Below are positions 23,674 through 32,239 of a stretch of DNA of 64,000 nt, piece after piece; within the stretch, counting starts at the first letter, position 1, and every line of letters starts with the position of its first letter. The position numbers and the translations under genes were made by a program. Under the pieces are notes generated by a model. The model saw only the letters and a program-made list of their open reading frames with translations, made no database searches and was not told the DNA's origin. The stretch lies in NCBI RefSeq assembly GCF_001662075.1, contig NZ_LYPL01000010.1:186001-250000 (forward strand), read 5' to 3'. Source of the stretch: Rhizobium bangladeshense. Its GTDB lineage: Bacteria; Pseudomonadota; Alphaproteobacteria; Rhizobiales; Rhizobiaceae.

Positions 23674-26600
23674 TGTTGCGCCGCCACGACCTCCATCTTG
23701 CCGGTCGCCGTGCGGGCCGAAAACTCCGGCCGGTACATGTCATCGACGCTCGCGGCCGGATGGTCGTAGGTGCCGGGAGTGACGGCACGCACCACATAGG
23801 CGACGTTGAATTCACGATTGTCGCCCGCCGCACGGTTGAAGGCGGCGACGAAGCGGTCGTAGCGGAATTCGGTATGGGCGGCGGAGATCTCGCCGATCCA
23901 GTCGAAATTCGTCATCTGAGCGCTGTCGACGAGGTTGGGATTGTCGATCTCGAAACCGGCGGGCAGAAGATCGGTGATGACAATGCGCGACGGCCAGTCG
24001 TTGGTCTCGCGCACATGGATGACGACGACGTAACGCTCGTTCTGCTTGGCCTCGCTGACATTCGCCTGCTCGCCGTCGAGGGTGTAATAGCTACGCTCGA
24101 TGAGGAAGCCGTCGCCGCCGGCCGGCAGCGGCACGGTCGGGGCGGCAACGGTCGTAACGATGGCCGAGACCGCGTCTTTCGTCTGGTTGGTCAAGGTAAG
24201 CGGATGGTCGGCGAGCGCCTCGCCGGCCATCCGGGCCATATAGGCGCCGGTGTGCGCCGCGCCGTTGACGTCGATCTTCAGGCCGTCATCACCGCCCTGG
24301 ATGGCGCGGGCGGCAAGCAGCATCCAGGTTTCTTCCTGGGTGCTCTTGTATTTGCTGCGACCCCATTCCTTGGCGACCGCCTTGGCAAGATCCGGGATGA
24401 CGGGCGGCACCGGCCGGCTTTCGGCGGCGAGCGCCAGGATCGCCGCGCCGTCGCGCAGGATCGTGCCGTAATCGGTACGCGACAGGTTCACGCGCGACAC
24501 CATCGACTGCTGCGACATCTGCAGCGCGTCGAGGAAGATGTTTTTCGAGCGCTGGGCGTCGCCATACAGCGCCAATGCGGCGGCGATATGCGCCTTGGCG
24601 AGCGGCGTCGGGAAGTCGTTGATCATCGTATCGGCGTAGTAACGCAGATCGCTGATCGCGGCCTTCTTGTTGCGGGCAAGCACATAGACGGCATAGGCGA
24701 TCTGGTCGCCCTGACCCTTGATGTCGGTGGTGTAGGAGAGGGTATTCTGCAGGTTTTCGAGCGCCTGCACGAAGGCCCGTTCCGGCACGTCATATTTCAT
24801 TTCGCGGGCTCGCGTCAGGAAATCGGTGACGTAGGAATCGAGCCAGACGTCGCCCGAATCCGGCCCCCAGAGGCCGAAGCTGCCGGCCGAGGCCTGATAG
24901 GAGAGGACGCGGTAGATCGCGTCCTGCACGCGCTTGTGCACGTCGGCGTCGTTTTCGATGCCGGCCTGCTTCGCCACTTCGGCGAAGTAGAGCAGCGGCA
25001 GCGCCCGGCTGGTAGTCTGCTCGGCGCAGCCGAAGGGATAGCGGTCGAGCGTCATCAGCAGGGCCGGAATATCGAAGGCGGCCGAACGGGTGACGTTGAC
25101 GCTGATTGCGGCCCCGGGCAGCACGCTGTCTGCAAGCAAGTTCTTGTCGACCGTGAGTTTTGCCCCCGGCTTCAGCGCCAGCACCCTGCGCTGGGTGATC
25201 GGCAGGGATGCCGGGCGCACCGGCACGTCGACGGTCTGGTCGAGCGAAAGGCCGGAGGCGTCGGAGAGGTTGATCGAGACGCTGCCGGTGCCCGGCTGCC
25301 TGCCGATCAGCGAAAGCGTCAGTTCCGTCTTTGCGCCGGCTTCGAGGCGGATCGTCTGCGCGGCCGAGGCCTGCTCGATGCCGACCGCCTCGTTGCCGGT
25401 CAGCTGCAGTTTGAAATCGCCGGCCGGTGCATCGGTATTGGCGATGTCGAGGCGCAGATCGGCCTTGTCGCCGGGGGCGAGGAATTTCGGCAGGCTCGCG
25501 GTCACGACGACGGGATCACGGATGATGACATCCTTCACGCCGTGGCCGACACCTGATTTCGACCAGGCGACCGCCATGACGCGCGCCGTGCCGTTGAATT
25601 GCGGAATGTCGAAGGAGACGTTGGCCTTGCCTTCGGCGTCAAGCTTCACCGGACCGGAGAAAAAGGCAACGAGCTTCTGCGTCGGCGGGCTTGCCTGTAG
25701 CGCTATGGCGCCGCCGTCGCCGCCGGTCCTGAGCTTGCCGGTGGCGCCTAGCGAACCGTCGATCAGGCGGCCATAGAGGTCGCGGATTTCGAGGCCGAGC
25801 TGGCGCTGACCGAAATACCAGTCCTCCGGATTCGGCGGTTCGTAGCGCGTCAGGTTGAGAATGCCAACATCGACGGCGGCAACCGTGACATAGGCGTCCT
25901 CATTGGCGCCCGCACCGGCCACCTGCAGGCCGATGTTCAACGGTCCGCGCGGCAGCATCTTTTCCGGCGTGTCGAGTTTGACCTGCAGGGCGCGCTGTTC
26001 GGGATCGACCTTGAGCCATTGGATGCCGATCGAGCGCATCGGCATGTGGCTGTCCTGGGCGTCGCCGGGACGGAAGAGGGTCGCGGTCACATAGGCGCCG
26101 GCGCCCCAGTCGGCCGTGACGGGGATGTCGATCTCGCCGCCGGTCTCGCCGATCGTCGCATTCTGCACGGCGACCAGCTTTTCGGTTCCTGATGTCACCA
26201 TCAGCTCGCCGCCGTAGCGCGAGGTGACTTTCAGCTTGGCCGTCTCGCCAATCTTGTAGCTGTCCTTGTCTAGGGCGATTTCCAGGCCGTCCGGCGTTTC
26301 GGTCGAGGTCGAGCTCACGAACCAGCCGGCATCGAATTCGACGCTGGAGGTCGGACCGTCGGCATCCGGACTTTCCACCTCGAGGCGATAGCGGCCCCAT
26401 GTCACCGGCACGGAGATCTTGCCGCCGTCCACCGTCGCGTCGACGCTGCCGTTGGAAATCTGCTCGGCGGTATAGACCGGCTCATATTTCCACGTGGTTC
26501 CCTCACGGTACCATTGGTATTGGCGGTTGAGGCTGTAGAATTTCCAGCGCAGCCCCTTGCTCTCCTGCTTCTTGCCGTCGGCGCTGACGCCGATCACCGT

Positions 26601-29141
26601 GAAGTTGGCGATCGAATTCTCAGGCAGCTCATCGGAAAATTCCGGTTTGATGCCGATCGAAGCGCGCTCGCTCTTCACCGGGATGACAAGCGAGCGTTCG
26701 ATGGCGCGCCCGCCCGCTTCCTGCATCCTGATATAGACGGTGGCGTTGAGCAGCTGGGTCGTTGCCGGCAGGTCGCCGACGGTGAGGTCGGTCGAGGCTT
26801 GCCCGTTCTCGTCGAGCTCCGGCAGGCCGTCGATCGGCAGGCGGGAATCTTCGCTCGCGTCCTCGTCGGCAAGCCCGAACTGGAAGCCCTTATAGGCGGC
26901 GCTCTCACGCGTCGGCTTAACGACGACGTCGCCTTCAAGCGTCAGACCGACGGCCGGGGCGCCGTAGAGATACTTGCCCGAAATCGTGATATTCGCCGGC
27001 GTATCCGGGCCGATTTCCTTGGCCTCGGTCTTGATCTCCATGTCGGTGCGATCGGGCACGAAATCATCGACGAGGAAACTTTTGCTGGCGATCGCGCTGC
27101 CCTTGGGATCGGTATAGATGTTCATCGTCCAGGTGCCGCGCATGGCGTTTTCCTGGGTGGCGAAATCGACGGAATAACCGCCGAGATTGCTGGTCTGGCT
27201 GACGATCCGCCGGTCTTCGACGCCGTCCGGCCGGCTGAAGATGAAGGTGAGCGGCAGGTTCTCGATGGCGTTGCCGTCGGTGTCGCGGGCAAGCGCCTGG
27301 GCATGCACTGTCTCGCCGGCGCGGTAGATGCCGCGTTCGGTGAAGGTCAGCACATCGATCGCGCCGGGTGCTGCGCGGCCGGTGACGCCGCGGTCGGAGA
27401 GATCGAAGCCGGCCCGGGTCATGTCGAGGAAGACATAGTCCGACGTGCCGTTCTTGGCGGCGATGACGGCGGGCGTCAGCGCCGCCGTGCCGCGGATCAG
27501 GCCGGCGGTGAAGGTGGCGCGGCCGTTTTCGTCGGTCGTCGCGGTGCCGAGCACTTCATTGTTCTTGGCGAGCAGCTGCAGTTCGACGCCTGACATCGGC
27601 TTGGCCGAGGCGAGCGAGCGGGCGAAGACGTTGAGCCCGTCGGTGCCGGCATAGGTGGTGATGCCGATATCGGAGACCAGGAACCATTGCGTCGCCTGCG
27701 ATTCCCACTCCTGCGACGGGGCGTTCGGCGCCGTCGCGGTCATCACGTAAATGCCGGGCTTGCGCTCGGGCAGCGCCTCGTCGACCGGGAAGCTGGTGAC
27801 GATGTCCTTGTTGAGATCGTTGGCGATGTCGATCGAGCCCTGCCAGACCAGTTCGCCGTTCTGGTCCTGGATGTTCTGGGCGCTGTAGCCGTCGAGCTGG
27901 CTGAGGAACTGCGAGTTTGCCAACAGCGGTGCGATGGCGCGATCGCCGATGCGGTAGAGCTTGAGGTTGGCCGAGGTCAGGTTGACCGAGACGATCGGAA
28001 TGCCGCGGCGCGCCGTCGAGGGCAGCACGAAGCTGTCGCCGGTAAACCGCACCATCTGGCTGCGGTCCTTGATGTAGACGTCGATGCTGACGGGCGCTTC
28101 CAGGGTCTCGTCGACGGACGACGGCAGGCCGGTGCGGAAGGCGATCTTATAGGTCTCGCCGTGCGTCAGTCCCTCGACGCAGATCTGCTTGTCCTTGGTT
28201 TCCACCGCCTTGGGCGCGGCGCCGTTCAGCGTCACGAAGGGCGTGTAGTCGGTGGTCTTGACGAGCGACTCGGAGAAGGTGGCGCAGGCCCGCGGTGTGG
28301 CGCTGTCGGCGTCGACCGTGTGTTCGGTGATGCGGAAGCCCTGCGTCGCCTTCAGCTGCAGATAGGCCGCCTGCACATCGTCGGAGGCAACCAGTGCCAG
28401 GCTCGCCTTGTAGGCGTGGAGGGCCGCGCGGTAATTGGCGTTTCGGTCCAGGGCGTCGGCGAGCACGGCGAGCGCCTCGGCGCGCTTGGCCTTGGTGCGG
28501 GTCAGCTCGTAGCCGTTCAGCGCGTCGAGCACGGCCTGGCCGCTCGTGCCGGTCTGGGCGCTGCCGAGCGAAGCGGCGGCGCGGGCGGTTTCGAGCCAGA
28601 GATCGGCATCACCGGGGGTGATCGACAGCGCACCGTGGAACGCGATCAGCGCGTCGGTCAGATTGTTGGCAGTCATGTCGAGACGGGCGCTGGCCGTCAA
28701 GCTGTCGACGCTCTGGCCCTGCTGGGCGTCGGTCAGGGCAAGATTGTCCCTGAAGTCGTGGGCCTGCTGGATCAGGTCGTTGGTCAGGAAGGTCAGGCGC
28801 GGCGCCGCGCCGATATCCGGCTCCTTCTGGGCGGCCGTTTCGACGATCTTGCCGGCGATGGCGCCGGGGAAGGCGTTCATCGTCTTGAAATCGGATTTCA
28901 GGAAACACCATTTCACCTTGGGATTGTAAGTGAAGGCCTTGCAGCTCTTGTCGCCGATGCAGGAAGTCTTGCACTGATCGAGCGAGACGTTCTGCTCGGT
29001 GCGAAGATCGAAGCCGAAGAAATCGGCGTCCTTGATCGTCTGGATGTCACGCTTCGTTTCCGCAGCTGCGGCTGGAAAGCTGACGGTGATCACGGACAAA
29101 AATGCGATGCTGGCGAACGCGAAGAACGAGCGCACGGACAT
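23670..29141 (-). CDS. Bacterial alpha-2-macroglobulin with N-terminal PAN/Apple-like domain
   Basis: 1,823 residues. Start at the ATG complementary to 29139-29141, preceded by GGGGGGAA. Signal peptide VRSFFAFASIAFLSVITVSF ending in AAAA; no lipobox cysteine, unlike E. coli YfhM. A cysteine-bearing PAN-like domain follows (residues about 30-95: CKTSCIGDKSCKAF, KWCFLKSDF), then a helical region, repeated MG domains, and the thioester motif CAEQ near residue 1372 in YPFGCAEQTTSRALPLLYF. It is predicted to trap proteases in the periplasm after bait cleavage. Co-transcribed with pbpC. Confidence 0.92.
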   Translation of the reverse strand: MSVRSFFAFASIAFLSVITVSFPAAAAETKRDIQTIKDADFFGFDLRTEQNVSLDQCKTSCIGDKSCKAFTYNPKVKWCFLKSDFKTMNAFPGAIAGKIVETAAQKEPDIGAAPRLTFLTNDLIQQAHDFRDNLALTDAQQGQSVDSLTASARLDMTANNLTDALIAFHGALSITPGDADLWLETARAAASLGSAQTGTSGQAVLDALNGYELTRTKAKRAEALAVLADALDRNANYRAALHAYKASLALVASDDVQAAYLQLKATQGFRITEHTVDADSATPRACATFSESLVKTTDYTPFVTLNGAAPKAVETKDKQICVEGLTHGETYKIAFRTGLPSSVDETLEAPVSIDVYIKDRSQMVRFTGDSFVLPSTARRGIPIVSVNLTSANLKLYRIGDRAIAPLLANSQFLSQLDGYSAQNIQDQNGELVWQGSIDIANDLNKDIVTSFPVDEALPERKPGIYVMTATAPNAPSQEWESQATQWFLVSDIGITTYAGTDGLNVFARSLASAKPMSGVELQLLAKNNEVLGTATTDENGRATFTAGLIRGTAALTPAVIAAKNGTSDYVFLDMTRAGFDLSDRGVTGRAAPGAIDVLTFTERGIYRAGETVHAQALARDTDGNAIENLPLTFIFSRPDGVEDRRIVSQTSNLGGYSVDFATQENAMRGTWTMNIYTDPKGSAIASKSFLVDDFVPDRTDMEIKTEAKEIGPDTPANITISGKYLYGAPAVGLTLEGDVVVKPTRESAAYKGFQFGLADEDASEDSRLPIDGLPELDENGQASTDLTVGDLPATTQLLNATVYIRMQEAGGRAIERSLVIPVKSERASIGIKPEFSDELPENSIANFTVIGVSADGKKQESKGLRWKFYSLNRQYQWYREGTTWKYEPVYTAEQISNGSVDATVDGGKISVPVTWGRYRLEVESPDADGPTSSVEFDAGWFVSSTSTETPDGLEIALDKDSYKIGETAKLKVTSRYGGELMVTSGTEKLVAVQNATIGETGGEIDIPVTADWGAGAYVTATLFRPGDAQDSHMPMRSIGIQWLKVDPEQRALQVKLDTPEKMLPRGPLNIGLQVAGAGANEDAYVTVAAVDVGILNLTRYEPPNPEDWYFGQRQLGLEIRDLYGRLIDGSLGATGKLRTGGDGGAIALQASPPTQKLVAFFSGPVKLDAEGKANVSFDIPQFNGTARVMAVAWSKSGVGHGVKDVIIRDPVVVTASLPKFLAPGDKADLRLDIANTDAPAGDFKLQLTGNEAVGIEQASAAQTIRLEAGAKTELTLSLIGRQPGTGSVSINLSDASGLSLDQTVDVPVRPASLPITQRRVLALKPGAKLTVDKNLLADSVLPGAAISVNVTRSAAFDIPALLMTLDRYPFGCAEQTTSRALPLLYFAEVAKQAGIENDADVHKRVQDAIYRVLSYQASAGSFGLWGPDSGDVWLDSYVTDFLTRAREMKYDVPERAFVQALENLQNTLSYTTDIKGQGDQIAYAVYVLARNKKAAISDLRYYADTMINDFPTPLAKAHIAAALALYGDAQRSKNIFLDALQMSQQSMVSRVNLSRTDYGTILRDGAAILALAAESRPVPPVIPDLAKAVAKEWGRSKYKSTQEETWMLLAARAIQGGDDGLKIDVNGAAHTGAYMARMAGEALADHPLTLTNQTKDAVSAIVTTVAAPTVPLPAGGDGFLIERSYYTLDGEQANVSEAKQNERYVVVIHVRETNDWPSRIVITDLLPAGFEIDNPNLVDSAQMTNFDWIGEISAAHTEFRYDRFVAAFNRAAGDNREFNVAYVVRAVTPGTYDHPAASVDDMYRPEFSARTATGKMEVVAAQQ

Positions 29142-29350
29142 AGGTTCCCCCCAAAGGATACAGGCGATGCTGGCTCTGACTGGCCGCACTCTCCTCACTC
29201 CTCACGAGATTGTCAACTCAACTTGAGGGTTGTTTCACCTTCGCACAGACGCATTCTTCGGGCTGTCACATCGGCGTGAGCAACCGCTTTGTGATTTGCC
29301 GCATTTGCAAGGGTGAGCAAGGATTTGGACGACCCTTTGGAGGTAGCCCG

Positions 29351-30055
29351 ATGTCCAACTCTTCCAACCGCCGGCGCCTCGCCACGTTCCTTGCCGTCGC
29401 GGCCGTCTTGCTCGGTGCGGATGTAGCCGCCGCTGCCGAAGAGGCGGTCGTCATCCCGCCGCCTGTTATCGACGAAGCTGCCGGCTCGGGCACGGAGACC
29501 GCCATTTTCGCCGGCGGCTGCTTCTGGGGCGTCCAGGGCGTCTTCCAGCATGTGAGGGGTGTCGAAAGTGCCGTCTCCGGTTATGCCGGCGGCACGGCCA
29601 AAACGGCGCAGTACGAAATCGTCAGCACCGGCTCGACAGGCCATGCGGAAGCCGTCGAGGTGAAGTTCGACCGGAAACAGGTCAGCTACGGCAGGTTGCT
29701 GCAGATTTTCTTCTCGGTAGCGCATAACCCGACGCAGCTGAATTACCAGGGACCTGACCGCGGCACCCAATATCGCTCGGCGCTGTTCGTCCTCGATCCG
29801 CAGCAGCGCAAGGTCGCCGAGCGCTATATCGACCAGCTCGACAAGGCGCATGTTTTCCCACGGCCGATCGTTACCAAAGTGTCGGACGCCGCCGGCTTCT
29901 ATCCGGCTGAGGCCTATCATCAGGATTTCCTGACGCTCAACCCGACCTATCCCTACATCGTCTACAACGACCTGCCGAAAATCGAGAACCTGAAGTCGCT
30001 GTTTCCGGCCGACTACCGCAGCGAGCCGGTCCTCGTCGGGAAGACCAAGGGCTGA
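29351..30055 (+). CDS. msrA: Peptide methionine-(S)-S-oxide reductase, exported
   Basis: Repairs oxidised methionine. 234 residues from ATG 29351, with GGAGG about 9 bases upstream; the longer frame from 29210 is not supported. A signal peptide (LATFLAVAAVLLGADVAAAA) precedes the catalytic domain, whose active cysteine is in AGGCFWGVQGVFQ near residue 57; GYAGGTAKTAQYEIVSTGSTGHAEAVEV and AEAYHQDFL are family motifs. Export suggests periplasmic repair. It diverges from the alpha-2-macroglobulin gene across about 210 bases that hold both promoters. Confidence 0.93.
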   Translation: MSNSSNRRRLATFLAVAAVLLGADVAAAAEEAVVIPPPVIDEAAGSGTETAIFAGGCFWGVQGVFQHVRGVESAVSGYAGGTAKTAQYEIVSTGSTGHAEAVEVKFDRKQVSYGRLLQIFFSVAHNPTQLNYQGPDRGTQYRSALFVLDPQQRKVAERYIDQLDKAHVFPRPIVTKVSDAAGFYPAEAYHQDFLTLNPTYPYIVYNDLPKIENLKSLFPADYRSEPVLVGKTKG

Positions 30056-30063
30056 TTAACCCG

Positions 30064-30609
30064 TCAGGGCATGATGTCGATCGGCGTATGGTCGGGAACG
30101 CGGGCCCAGATCTCGCGCATCTCCGCGTTGGTGACGGCGATGCAGCCATCGGTCCAATCCACCAGGCGGTGAAAGTCTCCGAGCAGGCCCCAGCCATTGG
30201 GCAGCCCGTGGATCATGATGTTGCCGCCGGGCGGAAAGCCGTTCACGTGAGCTGCGCGCTGCTCTTCCGGCTTCGGATAGGAGATGTGCAAGCTCAGATG
30301 CGCCATGGATTTCGGATTGCGCCAGTCTATTTCATAGCGCCCTTCCGGTGTTTTTTCGTCGCCTTCGCGCTGCTTGGGGCCGGCATCGGCCGCCCTCCCG
30401 AGCGAAATCCGATATGTCGCGATGGGAGCGTCCGCTCTGAGAAGAACCATGCGGCGTTCGGACTTATAAACACGGATGAGGTCGGCGCGTTGCTCCAGCG
30501 GCGCATCCGGAGGCGGCGAGCCCGATCCGATCCTGGCCATCACCTTGGTATAGGCGAAAAGGCCGACGGCCACGAGGGCCAGGACGATAAGCTTGGTTCT
30601 CAACGGCAT
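30064..30609 (-). CDS. L,D-transpeptidase family protein (YkuD domain)
   Basis: About 181 residues. Single N-terminal hydrophobic segment (KLIVLALVAVGLFAYTKV), then a YkuD-type domain with IMIHGLPNGWG and the cysteine motif DWTDGCIAVTNAEM near residue 150. Predicted periplasmic enzyme making or trimming 3-3 cross-links or anchoring wall-linked proteins. Start is uncertain: GGAGG directly touches the ATG at 30607-30609, while an in-frame TTG 6 bases further (30601-30603) would have ideal spacing. Convergent with msrA, ending 8 bases from it. Confidence 0.85.
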   Translation of the reverse strand: MPLRTKLIVLALVAVGLFAYTKVMARIGSGSPPPDAPLEQRADLIRVYKSERRMVLLRADAPIATYRISLGRAADAGPKQREGDEKTPEGRYEIDWRNPKSMAHLSLHISYPKPEEQRAAHVNGFPPGGNIMIHGLPNGWGLLGDFHRLVDWTDGCIAVTNAEMREIWARVPDHTPIDIMP

Positions 30610-30773
30610 CCTCCAAAAGCATGGAATAATCAAATCGTATCATTGCGCCCGCATCAAGAAGCGCGGGCCCGGGATTGAGCATGATCGAGCACCGGTTTTT
30701 CTTCGCCGGCTTTCGGTTAAGATTTTATCAACGTTAACAATATCTTAAATCCTGGAAATCGCAGTTCCACTGC

Positions 30774-30798
30774 GGAACATATCGTCAAGTTGCCCGTT
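30774..30798 (+). promoter_or_regulatory. Candidate EcfG/RpoE2-type promoter before the response regulator
   Basis: GGAAC (30774-30778), 17 bases, GTT (30796-30798), 73 bases upstream of the start codon; exact fit to the general stress pattern. Confidence 0.6.
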
Positions 30799-30871
30799 AC
30801 GACAACGAGTTTCGTGCAGCACAGACTGCCGGATCCTTCTTTCGAAGTATGGCGTAACAAGGGGACGTATC

Positions 30872-31312
30872 ATGGCCACCAATGTCGTGCGGCGCTGGCA
30901 ACGAGATGATCTCATGAACCAGCGGGTATTGATCGTCGAAGATGAATTCCTCATCGCACTCGATCTCGGCGCGACAGTGGAAGGCATGGGCATGCAGGTC
31001 GCCGGCCTGGCGAATGATCGCGAACAGGCGTTGCGGCTGGCGCCGTCGGCCGATATCGCCTTCGTCGATGTCAATCTCGCTGATGGCCCGACCGGGCCCG
31101 AGCTCGGCCGGCGGCTGGCGGAAGAGCACGGCATCGCCGTCGTCTTCATGACCGGCAATCCCGAGAGCGTCGCCGACGGCGTCAAGGGAGCGGTCGGCGT
31201 CGTCCAGAAGCCGGTCATGCCTTCGGTTGTCGAACAGCTGGTGAAATATCTTGCCGCGCGCCGCGTCGGCATGTTCGCGGTCGTGCCGGCGCAGATGACG
31301 GTTTTTGCGTGA
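30872..31312 (+). CDS. Single-domain response regulator
   Basis: 146 residues, a receiver domain only. LIVEDEFLIALDLGATVEGMG supplies the acidic pocket, the phospho-acceptor Asp is in AFVDVNLADG near residue 66, VVFMTGNPE carries the conserved Thr, and VQKPV the conserved Lys. With no output domain it must act by protein contact or as a phosphate sink. Start at ATG 30872 is favoured by AAGGGGA 7 bases upstream; ATG 30914 is the alternative. The EcfG-type promoter points to the general stress network. Confidence 0.88.
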   Translation: MATNVVRRWQRDDLMNQRVLIVEDEFLIALDLGATVEGMGMQVAGLANDREQALRLAPSADIAFVDVNLADGPTGPELGRRLAEEHGIAVVFMTGNPESVADGVKGAVGVVQKPVMPSVVEQLVKYLAARRVGMFAVVPAQMTVFA

Positions 31313-31326
31313 TCGGAAGCGCCTGA

Positions 31327-32031
31327 TCAGCCGGATACGGCTGCCAGCTGCGGCTGAGCGCCGGCATTTTCCGCCGGCGGTTGGCCATAGGCCCTGAGAA
31401 AGGTACGAACGGCATTGCGGGCCGCCTTTTCCAGTTCCGCGTCGGTCGGAGTTCCCCCGAAAAGGGTCATCATCTGCAGGTCGGCATTGGCGAGCGCGAC
31501 GAACTGCCGGGCGGCGACGTCGAAATCGTCGATGACCAGCGCTCCCTTTTGCGCCAGCCGCGCGAGAAGCGCGGCAAGCGCGGTGGTCAGCTTGCCGGGT
31601 CCGTGCTGGCGCCAGCTTTCGAAGAGGTGCGGATAGCGCTCGCCCTCCGTCTGCACCAGCTTGCGCAGGAATTTTCCGTCATGGTTGCAGAGGCAATTCT
31701 TGTTGAGGCGCACGACGAAGGCCGTCAGGTCGTCCTCGAGATTGACGGCATTGTCAGGGAAGGCCGACAGCACGGAGAAGAGCATGGCGTTGGCGCGGTT
31801 CATGACGTCCTCGACGACGGCGACGAACAGCGTTTCCTTCTCGCGATAATGGTTGTAGATCGTCTGCCGGGAGACACAGGCGACGGCGGCGATCTCGTCG
31901 ATGCTGGCGGCGGCGAAACCCTGGCGGCAGAAGACGTCGGCGGCGGCATCGAGGATGGACATGCGCTTGGCGCATTGCCCGCGCTGGGTATGTCCCGTCA
32001 TCCGGCTTGCCGGTGTCATGCGATCTTTCAT
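31327..32031 (-). CDS. TetR/AcrR-family transcriptional regulator
   Basis: About 234 residues (start codon ambiguous among ATGs at 32031, 32019 and 32001). HTH: ILDAAADVFCRQGFAAASIDEIAAVACVSRQTIYNHY. The C-terminal ligand-binding part is of the AcrR type (TetR_C-like; NADLQMMTLFGGTPTDAELE). Divergent from a Bcr/CflA-type efflux gene, the standard layout for a local repressor. A TTGTCT-N17-TATCTT promoter on the minus strand, with a palindrome in its spacer, would start transcription close to 32031. Confidence 0.88.
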   Translation of the reverse strand: MKDRMTPASRMTGHTQRGQCAKRMSILDAAADVFCRQGFAAASIDEIAAVACVSRQTIYNHYREKETLFVAVVEDVMNRANAMLFSVLSAFPDNAVNLEDDLTAFVVRLNKNCLCNHDGKFLRKLVQTEGERYPHLFESWRQHGPGKLTTALAALLARLAQKGALVIDDFDVAARQFVALANADLQMMTLFGGTPTDAELEKAARNAVRTFLRAYGQPPAENAGAQPQLAAVSG

Positions 32032-32043
32032 GCGAGCGAAGAT

Positions 32044-32053
32044 AAGACGTCTT
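32044..32053. promoter_or_regulatory. AAGACGTCTT palindrome in the tetR-type promoter
   Basis: Perfect 10-base palindrome between -35 TTGTCT and -10 TATCTT on the minus strand, 13 bases from the regulator start: a candidate autorepression site. Confidence 0.4.
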
Positions 32054-32087
32054 GACCTCTTAGACAATGGCGCCTAGTTTTACATCT

Positions 32088-32107
32088 GTGTCCAAATTTA
32101 TTGACAC
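32088..32107. promoter_or_regulatory. Candidate TetR operator before the efflux gene
   Basis: GTGTC-N10-GACAC, with inner bases also partly symmetric. It overlaps a TTGACA hexamer (32101-32106) that could be the -35 of the efflux gene. Confidence 0.5.
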
Positions 32108-32239
32108 TCCTGGTTCAGCCGCTGAAGATATGAGCTCCCAACTTCGTCTTCGCGCGAACGATCATCATTGAACCCCTAAGAGCAATGCGGCGGAGTGACG
32201 ACCCGGCGCTCCGCTTCGCTTTTATGAAAGATCACCATT

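Noticed and set aside
23259..25556. Plus-strand open frame of 765 codons opposite pbpC and the alpha-2-macroglobulin gene
   Set aside because: Antisense to two genes with clear catalytic motifs; no family features of its own.
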